Assembly (NCBI GenBank): GCA_936450465.1
Contig: OW388304.1
Location: forward strand, 35,796,593-35,860,592
Direction: 5' to 3'
DNA: 64,000 nt
Source: Gibbula magus
Lineage: Eukaryota > Mollusca > Gastropoda > Trochida > Trochidae
Positions 12,816 to 24,709 of the stretch are shown one piece after another (position 1 is the stretch's first letter; the number at the start of each line of letters is the position of its first letter). The notes below the pieces were generated by a model, which was not told where the DNA came from, made no database searches, and saw only the letters and a list, made by a program, of their open reading frames with translations. The position numbers and the translations under genes are program-made.

Positions 12816-13800
12816 GTAGGCATGTGCATATGTAAAACTATAAACAAAGGCAATGGACCCCGGCAGAGGTAGTTATTTAAGTCCTGCATAGAATAATAAT
12901 AAATGCAAGCCAGTGATACGTACCTGATACATGAATACATTGCTTGCTGTGAAAAAACGCCAAAAGCTGACCAAAAAGGATGGAAACCGTCGTGCATCCT
13001 ACATAAACCTATTGTAAACCAACTTGGACAGCCCCAGAACATTTTCGAACTCTGTAGAAAGAGATACGAAAAATAAAAAGGCCCGCCATGATGGGCGTTT
13101 TTTCCCGCCACGTGGACCAAGTGGTCACGTAGGCAAGAAGAAAAGGAACATTACGAGGTAAAGAATGCGATGATGAATGGAAAACTCTGCCGAGACAATA
13201 TAAGAAAGGGTTACCACTCCTACAGTATTGAGGTCTTGATCCATTTCTTAACAACTGTTAAACTGACAACTGATGAAAAAAAACCAACACGTCTTGCTTC
13301 AAGAATGACAGATTTATAAGTGGTGAGATGAGAGTTACCTGCCCTTGGCGTGCCTAGCAACCGCCAGGGTTAGGGCCCACTTAGGGTGGTCCAAATGTTA
13401 ATTTTTTTAGTAATTTATTATTTTTACTGTTATTTTATTAAAAATATTAAAATTCAACTGTCATAATTCAAAAAATAGGATTTTTATGCTATATGTATCC
13501 CAATTAAGGAGGATCCCTTCTGAAAACGAATTGATATTTCGATTTATTTCATTGCTCACAATCTTTATTGTTCTTTTGTGTCTTTGTATGTGAGCTTTGA
13601 CCACAATGCATTGCGCTTGAAAATAATAGACTTGATCTATATTTAGACTGGAAAACACCTATACTATTTAGCGCAATTGCTCGGCTTATTTTGGGTCGAC
13701 AAATCTGTGAAAAATTAACTGTATATATTTCACGGAGATAGATTGTTGGCAATTTTCCGATATGTTCATCAACATCCTTGATGGCTCTTTAAATGTGGTT
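12816..13800. other. Intron, nothing firm
   Basis: Possibly the 5' terminal region of the DIRS-like element, then AT-rich intron. A short hairpin (ccacgtgg...ccaagtgg) lies near 13110. No gene recognised. Confidence 0.5.
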
Positions 13801-13826
13801 TTGTAAAAGACAGAATTCACGCTTAC

Positions 13827-13949
13827 CTTCACAATCATCACCTGCCGACATCAACTGATAACCAGGAATACAGGTGCAGTCGTAACTCCCGTAATTGTTG
13901 AAGCAGTTGGCTCCAGGAGATGTACACAGTGTGGCACACTCGTCGATAT
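13827..13949 (-). CDS. cbEGF exon 20
   Basis: Complete 41-residue cbEGF domain: DIDECATLC start, CFNNYGSYDC between Cys3 and Cys4, DDCE end. Acceptor GTGCAG, donor GTAAGC, phase 1-1. It is very close to the exon at 289-411, with only a few substitutions in the centre, so the two are recent paralogues now separated by a 13.4-kb intron filled with mobile elements. The extracellular calcium-binding role is inferred from the family consensus D-x-[DN]-E and C-x-N-x4-Y-x-C, both present. Confidence 0.92.
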
Positions 13950-14150
13950 CTGCACACCATGAAATACAGACATGAGAATATTCAAAAGGCACTCATTTAG
14001 TTTGGACCAAACACAGAAATAATTCCTTTTAAAACTATTTGGAGGTATATACAACTGTTTGTATGGCATTCAGATAACTTCGTTAACTTTTGGTGACACA
14101 TTCTCTACATGTGGCATAGGACAATTCAGAAAGTAATGTACCTGGGCCGT

Positions 14151-14211
14151 GTTCAAGAGAGGTTTCAAAGTAATCGCTCAATTAGCGATTACTTTTAAAC
14201 CTTTCTTGAAC
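14151..14211. repeat. Hairpin, part of a small foldback element
   Basis: The stem GTTCAAGAGAGGTTTCAAAG plus TAATCGCT pairs 26 of 28 with its inverse across a five-base loop. Further AGCGCT/GAGCG words continue to about 14345, suggesting a MITE-like element. Confidence 0.6.
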
Positions 14212-15099
14212 GCGATTGCTCAATGTAGCGCTACGCGGCAAGGCGAGCAAACTTCAAGGAATTTGCACTGTGTCGTTCAAGAGAGAATAAGCGCTACTTG
14301 AGCGCTACATTGAGCGATCAATGAGCAATTTAAGCGCTCGCTGTTATGGAACAGAGCACTGGTAAACACATATTTACTGTGAGTCGGTATCAAGGGAGGT
14401 AACTTATATCGAGAGGTTCTACCTGCAGTATTACTATAATGTTATTAATTAAGTAGGACCTGTAACTCGGCCCATACTGAAATAATTCATTAATGACAAT
14501 GTATTAATTGACCTCTTTTCATTCTATTTGCGCAACATAAAACATCTCATTTATATTGAAATAATAATTATTGTTATAAACAAGATTGGTGAACAGATAC
14601 CAGGGGTCAAAGTTGTGAAGCGACAGCTTCGGGCTTACATCAAATGTGCGACTGCGCATGCTCAAGCTCATATTGGCCCAGTTTATCTCGTATTTGCCCA
14701 GTGTATCTCGTGTTTGCCCAGTTTGCCCGTATTGGCCCAGTTGTCGAATCGTATGGTCTAGGCCATAAATACCCTATACGTGCCATAACATTGATAGTTA
14801 ATTAGTAATGGGTGGTATTTGTGCACCTGGCTGTGTGGTTTTAAGCATATAACCTGTAATAACATTTGCTTCCTAACTCATCATCTTATTCTTGCAATCA
14901 AAGGTTAATTTAAAATTTCTTTTTGTCAATCCATGTTATTGACAGCCAATGATTTAAATTTGATTGAGGGAACACATGATAAACACAATGGCAAACAGAT
15001 ACGATATTATTGAGTAAGGCACAGCAACAGTTACAAGGATAGAGTGACATCGCCCGTTTGGTTAAGTGCAGTTTTGTAGAAGACACAATTCACGCCTAC

Positions 15100-15222
15100 C
15101 TTCACAATCATCACCTGCCGACATCAACCGATAACCCACATCACAGGTACACTCGTAACTCCCCATTGTGTTCTTGCAGTTGGTTCCAGGAGACGAACAA
15201 TACGTGTCACATTCGTCGATGT
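15100..15222 (-). CDS. cbEGF exon 19
   Basis: The complete domain reads DIDECDTYCSSPGTNC, then CKNTMGSYEC and GYRLMSAGDDCE. The open reading frame has no initiator Met inside it, as expected for an internal exon. Acceptor GTGCAG, donor GTAGGC, phase 1-1, 123 bp. Only about 0.4 kb of intron separates it from the exon at 15639. Confidence 0.9.
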
Positions 15223-15638
15223 CTGCACACCATGAAATACAGACATGAGAATATGATAAAAGAAGCTAGAATTACACACAGAGATATAATTACACAATTA
15301 CACTGAATAGACAATATGTACTGTGTTTCAGTATCGAAGTGGCTAATTCATACCGGAATTCTCTAACTGCAATATTGCTGAGTGACACTTGCTGTGTGAT
15401 TTTATATCAAAATGAGAACTTCACAATGCATATTTCACGTATCTGATAAAACAGTAGTTTCAGCTATTTGTAGTTATTTAATAAAATGAATACACAATAA
15501 CTAAAATAACTGGCAAAAATATTATATAGAGAAGCATCAAAGCATAAGCTATAAGGACACAGTAAAATCGCCCCTGGACTAAAAGGCTGTGTATCGGAAC
15601 ATGACTTGAATGTGCAGAAGACTCAAATTCACACCTAC

Positions 15639-15761
15639 CGCCACAATCACTCCCCTCGTTTATCAACTCATAACCAAAATCACAGGTGCAAGTGAAACTC
15701 CCGTCCATGTTAACACAAGTGGCTCCCCCAGAAAGACAATCCTGTTCACACTCATTGATGT
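15639..15761 (-). CDS. cbEGF exon 18 (DINEC type)
   Basis: Complete domain: DINECEQDCLSGGATC, CVNMDGSFTC, GYELINEGSDCG. Donor GTAGGTG and acceptor TTTGCAG, phase 1-1. The downstream intron shares the stretch 'ataaggacacagt... cccctggactaaaaggctg' with the exons at 28.1, 31.0 and 39.0 kb, so it belongs to the same DINEC subfamily. It ends GSDCG rather than DDCQ or DDCE. Confidence 0.92.
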
Positions 15762-15838
15762 CTGCAAACAGTAAAATATAGACATAAGAATATGATAACT
15801 CCCTCAGTATGGAAACACAGTATATGAACACAAATGTT

Positions 15839-15853
15839 CACTCATTGAAGTCT
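15839..15853 (-). pseudogene. Relic of an EGF exon 5' edge
   Basis: The minus strand shows a cassette-type acceptor (GTGTGCAG) followed by about 15 exon-like bases encoding (D)FNE and then a TGA stop; EGF similarity then ends abruptly. The upstream flank 'acaataaactatagacat' matches intron sequence beside intact exons. It looks like the stump left after most of an EGF exon was deleted. Confidence 0.55.
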
Positions 15854-16613
15854 GCACACAATAAACTATAGACATGATAATATGCCACAGAACTGTTCTA
15901 GCTGGGATCAAACAAAGAGATATTAGCTTTTTTAGAACATATCTAGAGATAATTTCAACTGTTTCTGTGCAATTCAGAAAACCTCTTTGCCGTTTGATGA
16001 CACTCTTGTTCATGTTAGATATCTATATAAAATCATCGGCAAAAGAAACTTATCACCTAAGTTGATTTTATCATATGTATGATTTACAATTGCAAATATC
16101 TAAAACTGAAAAGTACAGGTGTTTAGTCAGCAGCCAAAGAATACTTCTACATGTCTTTTTAATTTAAAAAATAATAATTTTAAATTTTAAATTCTTCAAA
16201 AATTATTTTTGATGATACACAATTGTCCATTGACATATACGACATATTCTATTTGAAAATTGATAAGTGTGCCTGCTTCTGCACATATTTACAACATTTT
16301 AAACATGGTAGGGATCATGTTGGTGAAACTTTCATTTCTTACCCCTGTCTTCATTAACCAAAGAAATTTTAACTAAAATGTAACCACAGTCAGCAATTAA
16401 TTAACCCAAACTACTGCAAATAAGTGTTATTGTATCTTGTAACAGTCAAATGCATCTGATTTCTTGTAAATATTGCATTAATCAAAACCAAATGAGGTGG
16501 TAAGTTTCTTTTGCCGATGAGTTTATGACATAACTCAATTAGAAGAACCACAATCACACTGATTATATAATACTAACTGTGTTTAATTATCACAGCAGCT
16601 AACTTATATGGAG

Positions 16614-16632
16614 AGGTTCACACTAATTGATG
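16614..16632 (-). pseudogene. Relic of an EGF exon 5' edge, stop in frame
   Basis: The minus strand reads TGTGCAG then ACATCAATTAGTGTGAA, i.e. D-I-N-stop-C-E where intact paralogues have D-I-N-E-C-E. After about 18 bases it passes directly into intron-cassette sequence (the gagaggttc / aacttatat motif). The rest of the exon and part of the next intron have been deleted. Confidence 0.55.
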
Positions 16633-17083
16633 TCTGCACATAGTGATATATAGACATGAGAATACTCTCCCAGCTTGGATCAAACAGAGAGGTAATACAC
16701 TGAAATGCAAAAGAAACGTCACTTTGAAATTTCTGCTGTAACATATTCACTGAGGTGAGGTGAGTTTGGGTTTAATGACACGTTCAAGAGTATTTCACTT
16801 ATATCACAGCTGCTAGTATTATTGCAGGAAGAAAACCCACAACACAATGGTGGTTATACATTGCGATGAAACCTGGGAGCATCGATTTGAACTAGCGAAG
16901 TATGAGTGGTACTGCATTGAAATTCAATTACAGCATTGTACCCACTCCTTACCGCGTAGGTCAGTCCTATCCACTGAATTCGCAATGCGATTTGTGAAAG
17001 CATCATGTTCATCCCTTCTCCAGCAATCCCAAAACAAAGTAATTTGGCCCCCACGGATGACAAAATACAAAAACAACATTTGT

Positions 17084-17101
17084 CATCCTCGTTGATGTCT
17101 G
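17084..17101 (-). pseudogene. Relic of an EGF exon 5' edge
   Basis: The acceptor-like GGGCAG is followed by bases encoding (D)INED, then sequence without the EGF cysteine pattern. The upstream intron bases (ctatatttcacgctg on the minus strand) match the branch and pyrimidine region of other exons here. The frame stays open for some distance, so an aberrant exon cannot be excluded, but no donor with EGF phasing is visible. Confidence 0.45.
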
Positions 17102-17477
17102 CCCAGCGTGAAATATAGAAAATAATTTTTTTCAAAAGCTTGGAACAGAGAGAGAGATATTTTTGTAAAATATTTAGTGATGTGTACAACTGTTTATATG
17201 GAATCCAACAAACCTCGTTGACATTTGATGACTCAATTGTTAGTTAAGAAATAAAGTTCGTTTTACCCCAATGTGTTTTATAATAAAGTATAGTTTTGCC
17301 CTGAACTATTATTTTTAAAGCACAATGACATTAATCCGAGTGCTCTGACATTATTAAAGATTAGAATAAAACTATACCTTATAATAAAACACATTTTGGT
17401 ACAGCAAACATTCTTTTGTAAGGTACGAAATGCCTAAAAGGTAAAATTCTGCTTTGAATAATTTAGAAACAAAAAAA

Positions 17478-18275
17478 AGTGAGCATGGCTCACATACCCC
17501 CGCCATCCGCTATCCGTCCATTGAGAATTATAGATGTGAAGTTACTATGTTTAAAAACAGCTTCAAGCATCATAATATTAACCAAAATAATTTTAGGAAC
17601 TGGCTTTGTTATTAAAAAAATTCATTCACCCAGATGTACTATTTTTCAGGTTACTTAATTTTTCTCATTAGAGCATCACACCGGTAATTTGTACAAAGTT
17701 CAATTACAGATTCAAGGGCTTCATATCTAGGTAAAAAATAATATTTCGGAACTGGACTGTGAACTCGATGAAGAGTATCATCTGGACTACCTACATGTAA
17801 AATTTCATTCACCTAGATGAAATAGTTTCCGAGAAAACTTGTCCCCATTGGAGCATCACAGTTCTTTTGGTACTAAGTTCAATTTTTTATTCAAGGTCCA
17901 TAACTACGTAAAAAATAATATTTCGGAACTGGTTTGCGAACTCGATAATGAGTATGGTCATGAGTACTCACAACCAAAATTTCATTCACTTAGATTGAAC
18001 AGTATCCGAGAGAACTTGTCCCTAATGAACACAATAAAACTAAGTACAAAAAGTAACGTTTCAATGGAAACTACAAAAATATTAAATCTCAGAAAATTGA
18101 AAAATGTCTGTGCGCGATCGGAAGAACATGGTTAACAACTGTACAAAGTCTGGTTGATGTACCTTTGACGGTTTTTGAGAAAATTGACCGGACGGAAGGA
18201 CGGCAGACGGACGGACGGAAGGACGGACGGAATGACCGCTATAAACCCCCGCTTACTTCTTAGCAGGGGTATAAT
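17478..18275 (+). mobile_element. GGAC-tailed element, uninterrupted copy
   Basis: It begins AGTGAGCATGGCTCACATAC followed by CCCCC. It contains two diverged repeats built on 'gagcatcaca' and 'tatttcggaactgg', then a (GGAC)n run (about 18186-18232). It ends in a CCCCCGC...GCAGGGG hairpin and TATAATA. It is the reference copy for reading the interrupted homologue at 33.8-38.4 kb. Confidence 0.75.
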
Positions 18276-18536
18276 AAGAATAATGGTTACATCGCTTATA
18301 TCAATAACCAACCAACAGGGCCAACTGACGACTAGTCCAAGTAAAAAAGCACCCCTAAGATAATGAAGACATTTCATTGGTTTGAATCAGTAGATTTAGC
18401 ATTAAAATCAAACTTGGTCTCTGATTTATTACGGGTTTTATTTTTTGTGTTAACTGTTTCATTCTTTTCAAGGAAAAATAAAAAATAAACAATGCTGGTT
18501 AAAAAAGATGAAGTTGATTGTACCGCCGTTAATTAT

Positions 18537-19240
18537 GGCTATGCTTGATTCGTTTGAGCGGCGTATACACCGACCACGTATGCGGCGTACGCCATTCCTG
18601 GACAAGGATGAAGTTGAAACAAGCGTATCGGCATACAGACAGGAAGACGTCATCATCCCTCATACTAGCTTCAATAAACATGTCATTTATATCAAACAAG
18701 TCTTTTTTTTAATTTATTTAAAACACATGTTGTAATATGTTTTTAACGTGTGATGCACTGTTTTAAAGAACCAGTAATATTTTAAAAATAAATCAGTCAA
18801 CTATCTAATTGTCAAAATCAATTTCATATAAAAAATTAGTTATTGAATGTCGCAAGGATAACATTTGTCGCCGCCTTCGCCGAACATTTCCAACCGGCGC
18901 ATTCCGAGTATGCCTAAGGCTATGCTTGATTCGGGACCCGGCGCACTACCCGGCGTACGCCGCCGGAAGCGGCGCAACCGGCAAATCACTTGATTGGAAC
19001 CCGGCGTACGCCTTAGGCGTACTCCGAATGCGCCGGTTGGAAATGACCGGCGAAGGCGGCGTGTAATGGCGGACAAATGTTACCCTTGCGACATTCAATA
19101 ACCCTTTTGTTTATGAAGTTGCGTTGTACAATTAAATAGTTGACTGATTTATTTTTAAATGTCACTGCTTATTTAAAACATTGCATTACACGCTAATAAA
19201 ATATTAATCAATGTTTTGAAATAATTTTAAAAAAATAGTT
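18537..19240. repeat. Large palindromic element, left and central part
   Basis: A GC-rich core (18840-19101) folds on itself: GTTATTGAATGTCGCAAGG at one end pairs with its inverse at the other, and the arms contain CCTTCGCCG and CCAACCGGCGCATTC. The symmetry extends outward through 'aaaaataaatcagtcaacta' (18785 and its inverse near 19131). The outermost left arm (18537-18700) has its inverted partner at 22425-22585, beyond another insertion. Confidence 0.8.
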
Positions 19241-19879
19241 ATATAGGGGAGAGTGGGGCAAGACGCCCATGCTAAGCATAAAATCTTACCACATTTAATA
19301 CATTGGGGTAATTTTCACACTTTCGGTGTTAAATAATCTCTTTTGTGTAAACAATCAATATTATATGATTGACATTGTTTTTTAGCGCATGACTTATGAG
19401 AAATTTCAGAATAAAACTTTTATTTTTTGCGGCCTTCTTGCCCCATGCCTGGGGCAAAACGCCTTTGTGTGTGGGGCAAGTTGCCCAGGGTAGGCGTTTT
19501 ACCCCATATATCATTTTCCTACAGAATAATATAACAAATTTGCGATTAGACAATGGTTTTGTCTTTAAATATATTATACAATAAGAAGATAAAGCCGATT
19601 ATCTGATCAAACAATCTTGAATTTCAAAAGTTCTTAACTTAAAACACCATAACATCTTATGAAATTTTATCTTATGAAACTCATTCTGAATCATTATAAT
19701 CGTAATTTTGGCTAATGAATTGAAAGTTTCCTAGCCTGCAGTCTTGTGGCCGATTGGTATACTACTGACAGAACAAGCAAGGGCAGAGCTATATGAATTT
19801 GTTACATGAGCTTAAATTTTGAAAAGTAACTGGATATATAGATATATAGTTTTGATATACAGTGCATTCTTGAATGCTT

Positions 19880-20440
19880 CAGATGAGAACCCTGGGATTG
19901 AAAATTGGATAACGTTAATAAGAGATAGGCTCTATGCTCTTTAAGTTTGGTTTTGGATATATTTGGGTCGCTTATTATGTAACTAATAGTGGAGCGTTTG
20001 TGAGAGGCTTTACACAACGGGTTAAGGATATTTATTCCCAAATGTGGAAACATGAGTTGTTAACATTGAGCAAAACTATATTGTATCTTCATATTCAGGA
20101 AACTCTTTGCATAGAGAAATAATTAACTAATATTAATGTTGAAAAAAATACAAAATTGCACTTTATACACGCTTCCGTCTCGGTTCACATAATTTTATGG
20201 TTGTAGACGGAACATGGAGTGTGCCTAATCCCTTTTGTTGATAGATTATGTCCCTTTTGTAATATAATAGAAGAAATAGAAGATGAAAACCATGTCCTCT
20301 TGATTTGTCCAGGGTATAAACATAATATACGTAAATGATATTAGACTAATGTTTAACTGCAAAGGATAAGTATGTTTCAGTTTATAAGAATGTTTAAATG
20401 TGAAAATAATTTGTGTTTAGGGATGCGAAGTGTATTTATT
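19880..20440 (+). mobile_element. LINE 3' fragment
   Basis: The plus strand encodes KFGFGYIWVAYYV and later RLCPFCNIIEEIEDENHVLL with ICPGYKH. This is the C-terminal Cys/His segment of a non-LTR reverse transcriptase ORF (C-x2-C ... H ... C), with stops and frame changes. Confidence 0.65.
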
Positions 20441-20814
20441 ATATCTTAAAAGAAAGAAACAAAGTTGATTTTTGTTTGATTCTGATAACTTATATCGTCC
20501 CTCTTGGGCAATAATAACATTACTAAATTGTGTAATTCTTTTCTTGATCAGAACCTCGCCATGCATGTGCACAGATATAGAATCATGAGTTCATTTGATT
20601 TGGGTTTTTTTTACTTAATAAATTCTTGACTGTTGATTATGAATTCGAAGTTCGTTCCATATCCACTGATCACCTGCTCCTAAGTGTTGAGGGCAATGAT
20701 GGACCTGTGAAGAACCTTGGCAGTTGAGATGACCTCAAGCTCTCCCGGCATTGGAGATGGCTCTTACATAAATGAAAAATAAATACATAAATGACTTTTA
20801 TATAGCGCCTTATA

Positions 20815-21060
20815 CACAGGTCATTTGCTCAGAGCACTGTAGAAGTCAATGATAACCAATGATACCAAATTTAATGTCACTCTGGACAATACTTTTTGGA
20901 AGAGACGTGTCTTCAGATTTGCTTTGAAATATTTCAAAGATTGGCAAGTTCTCATGTCAAGAGGCAGCTCATTCCAGAGAGTAGCAGCAGAGATTTGAAA
21001 AGAAAATTGCCCGAAATTGTTCAGCTTCCATCTCGCTGTCAATCAGATCTTCCCCTGAAG
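20815..21060 (-). mobile_element. LINE C-terminal tail
   Basis: The minus strand encodes FSFQISAATLWNELPLDMR, then SLKYFKANLKTRLF. This is the typical C-terminal end of several non-LTR reverse transcriptases (S..AA..WN.LP..R...SL..FK..LKT.LF). The typical 3' tail 'tatatagcgcc' follows on the reverse strand. Confidence 0.75.
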
Positions 21061-22423
21061 ATTAGATAATGCAGGATCACCTGACTTCTCAACTCATCAG
21101 CTTTGTTCTTTTCTGTGATCGCCAGTATTGGATCTATGCTCATTCCATGTTCATTCCTTGTTGATGCTTGGATATATGGGTCCATGTTACCAAAATCCTA
21201 AACAAACAGCGGTCATCACCACATGCCACGATTACTGACAGTGACTGGTTTTATCGCCATAAAGAAAGGATAGGCAGGTGTAGTCCAGTTCTAGGGGTAC
21301 ATAGATCTGATTGTTTCACACTCGAAGGTTCCTTTTCGAGACTGGCGTCGTAGATTCTTAATTCAGTACCTCCATCAATTGGTATCTCTAATCAGGGAAA
21401 GGAGACTTCAATATTTAAATTTTCTGCAACGTACATTGCTCAGCTCTCTCAGTTCTGTCAACTCGTGCCTATTACCATAACAGGTGTGAACTCTGAATAT
21501 GCCAGGATCTACAAATTCAGTTTTATAAATCCAAGTGTTCATAAATTTTACATCTTCTAGGCATTTGACAAGCAATATACTGTACATAACCATTCATATA
21601 AACAATGCAATGGATCTAAATTATTCCCTCCTACGTCAATAATATATTATGTTTTGCCTATGTAATATGTAAATTAAGTTTACATTTAATAAACTTACAT
21701 TATTTGTCGTTTATAGATATACGCATCACCCTGTAAATCAAAAATGTAGCGTGGACCTATGGCCTCCACTACAAAAGAAATATATGGTAAAACCCTCCAA
21801 GCCAAATTTTGCATTCGGCATGTAACAGTTTGTACACATGTTTTTCTTATCAAATCTTAAAAAATGAACCCCCAAATATATTGACTTACTAACGCTTTGT
21901 TGTTTTCCCACCCTTATACCTTTCGTTTTACCTAATACCTTTACTACTAGATTCAAAACACTTTTTATGAGAATTGTGGGGTAAAACGCCCATGGTATGG
22001 GGTAAAACGCCTATACTGGGCGACTTGCCCCACATGACCATGGGCGTTTTACCCCAAAGGGTACTTTGAATTTTCACGATTCCTGAGGCTGAACCATGTG
22101 ACAATGTCTTCCTGTAACTAGCGATGTGATATTTAAGAGTTTACAAGAATTGGTACAACAACGAGTGAAGGATGATATCTGGTTCCAAAAAATGTCAGCA
22201 TTTATTTAATTGTTTACTAAATTTTAGAAAATATACCACCTAAATACATAAAATCATTTGAAACATTTTCTTTTTCGCGGGCCGAGCAACCCTCCATTGA
22301 CAGATGACATCTAACCTGAAAGCTACCACAGCAAAGAGAAATAACCGATCTAACCACGTGCTTGTGCATGTCACGTGGCGTAGGCGTTTTACCCCAACTG
22401 GGCATCTTGCCCCACTCTACCCT

Positions 22424-22660
22424 AATATAAATGATATGTTTTTTTTTAAGCTAGTTTGAGGGATGATGACGTCTTCCTGTCTGTACGCCGATATACTTGT
22501 TTCAACTATGCCTAGTAGAGGAACGGCGTACGCCGGACATGTGACCGGTGTATACGCCGCCAAAACGAATCAAGCATAGCCAATGACATACGCCGGGTTC
22601 CAATCAAGCGATTCGCCGGTTGTGCGTCGGGTCCCGAATCAAGCATAGCCAAAGGAAAAT
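22424..22660. repeat. Palindromic element, right arm
   Basis: Inverted copy of 18537-18700 (GAGGGATGATGACGTCTTCC, then 'acgaatcaagcatagcc'), followed by a shorter inverted match to the GC-rich core. It is separated from the rest by the 3.18-kb TIR element. Confidence 0.75.
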
Positions 22661-22852
22661 CTGGTCGTTGATCTCTGTTGCCCAACACAACATATTTGCG
22701 CTCAACTTCACCTGTGCTTCAAGAGCTGTTCACAATGAACACACTCTATTGGCTGTAGTATTCTAACCCTAGAGCAGACAGCTGACGTGCATCGACGACG
22801 TCACAAATGCTACGGGGCTCGATGAACTGACATGACACATCATTTGTAAACA

Positions 22853-22912
22853 TGGCAGAGGAACAACCTTCACTGCAAGATTTTAGAGAAAACCCTCCGT
22901 TGATCTACTGAT
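22853..22912 (+). other. Short ORF with good start context, unrecognised
   Basis: A 19-codon frame (MAEEQPSLQDFRENPPLIY) opens with AAACATGG. Upstream lie an inverted CCAAT (ctattgg) and a GACGTCA CRE-like site (22738-22805). It may be the 5' exon of a mobile element gene. No known domain. Confidence 0.3.
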
Positions 22913-23279
22913 GTCGAGGTGATGTCACTTTTCAAGAACACTTAGGGGACATTTTTAAAGTTTAGATTAAATGCTTTGTTCGGGACTTTTGTTTCCGGTT
23001 TCATACATTCGAGGCTGTTTGGAGTGTTCCCTTCTGTCCATCCCATGGAGAGTTTTATCGCTCTCATTATAGGCTATTTATAATTGATTATATTATAATA
23101 TATAAGTGTCATCCTTTGACCCCGGAGACCTTAAACGACACGTCTTCTAAAATGAAGGGTTACCTCATACAATTTTCCTAGCAAGTAAAAGGATCGCTGT
23201 TACTTTCAAACAAATGTTGTTGCCATAAAATGTTTAAATTACATTATTTGAGTTTGTTACATATAAGGAAATTCCGAAA

Positions 23280-23712
23280 TGCAGTTTCACGTTTCAGGTG
23301 CTCATCCAACGAGTTAGCAATTGAGACAGGGAGATATTACAATATAGCATTAGAAAATTGAATTTGTAAATTGTGTCATCTTAATTGTGTTGAAGACGAA
23401 TACCATTTTCTTTTAATTTGTCCTTTGTATACTGACCTGAGAACAATAATATTCCTTAATATTACTATGTACATCAAAATAGAAATTTCACTTTGCTTTT
23501 AAATAATGACAGTACTTTTCTAATTCGAAAGTTATCAACTTTCATCTACCAATTCTCAGTCATTATGTGATATGTATGATATGTTTATAACAGGAGTGAA
23601 ATGTTAATGTTTAATATGTTCAAATGCTAATTTATGTGGTCCCTGTTAAGGTGTTGTTTATGTGTGTTTACTTGTGAATCTTTTGAACGGTTTTGTACTG
23701 TAGGCCTGTGGT
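23280..23712 (+). mobile_element. LINE 3' fragment
   Basis: The plus strand encodes CSSNELAIETGRYYNIALEN, a stop, then ICKLCHLNCVEDEYHFLLIC with PLYTDLR. This is the conserved C-terminal Cys/His segment of a non-LTR reverse transcriptase. A 3' untranslated tail runs to about 23712. Confidence 0.75.
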
Positions 23713-23714
23713 CT

Positions 23715-23960
23715 CTCATTCTCTTCCCACAGAGGTTACTCCCTTCAGATTTCCGATCCTACCCACTGTTGTTTACGCTTGAAATCGGGGGCAGAAAGGA
23801 AGTGTCCTGATCGGTTGCAATTGAATCTAGTTGTGCAATCAGCGACGCCATTGTAAAAGTGACATTTGCCAATGACACGTCACACTGATAAAATAAACGT
23901 AAGAACAACGTTTTCTCGTTTAATGTGTTTTCCTTGAAATATGCTATTTCATTTGTGAAC
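23715..23960 (+). repeat. Dispersed repeat, partial copy of the 63.26-kb TIR element
   Basis: 'cattctcttcccacagaggt' and about 240 bases that follow match 63261-63475 closely. The other inverted end present at 63.8 kb is missing here. Confidence 0.7.
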
Positions 23961-24611
23961 AGTATTGTTCTCAAATATGCTCCATATCATCATGAGAAAT
24001 AAGGTTACCTGGTAAAATTCTTGCCAGCCCGAGTTATCTCAGTGATTTAACCTGCACAAACTTTGTTCGACGACATGAACTTCTTGTCGTGCGTAACGTT
24101 TATAAGTAGATCAAACGTCGACACCTGACGTCTATAGATCGACGCACGAATTGACATTGGAGGCGATTAAGAATACTCCTTCCCTATTTGTGTTCAAACC
24201 TCTGCGTAGAAAAGTCTGAGAAATCTATCGAGTTCAACAAGGAGTCTCAACTCAAAATCAAACAGAAACATGTTGCTTTGAAGTCAACCTAGGATAAACA
24301 TTATGTAAATTCTATGATATAATAACCGGAATGGTTAGATGACAGAATGATTATTTGAATCAGTTATTACAAAACGTTGAAGTCCCACTAAAATACATTA
24401 AAGTTTTTTAACTGATTTCATCACTGGATTTGATGTCATTATAATTTTGTACAACCATTTGTATATACCCAAATGAGTTACTCTATGACATGTTTCAGTT
24501 AATTCCTTTATGAAACTGTTTTCAGGAGACACGATATGTTCATAAAATGTGTTATTTTTTTGTCATGTTGCATTACGTCGGTAAACTAAAAGTTTCTTCA
24601 TTCATGTTACA

Positions 24612-24709
24612 GGTGAAGGATGCCAAAGGAAATGAAATGCAGTTTACAAACGACCTTCCTGAATCTCAAATACGTTCCAAATCCTTGGATTTAATACAGA
24701 TGTTTTAAA
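24612..24709 (+). other. Possible plus-strand terminal exon or TE piece
   Basis: After an acceptor-like 'catgttacag' the plus strand is open for 32 codons (VKDAKGNEMQFTNDLPESQI..., ending DLIQMF and TAA). Composition looks coding and it may pair with the ORF at 22853, but no family was recognised. Confidence 0.25.

Larger units (their letters stand above)
19245..22423. mobile_element. 3.18-kb TIR element inserted in the palindrome
   Basis: The ends are inverted: AGGGGAGAGTGGGGCAAGAC on the left and the inverse of AGGGTAGAGTGGGGCAAGAT on the right. Subterminal 'gggcaa' and 'gcgttttacccc' words recur at 19440-19510 and 21975-22060. No transposase was seen; the interior holds LINE fragments. 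Its flanks rejoin into a continuous palindrome arm. Confidence 0.72.

Noticed and set aside
16854..17189. Intact EGF exon at 17.1 kb
   Set aside because: Only the acceptor and the first few residues (DINED) match; the cysteine pattern and donor are missing.
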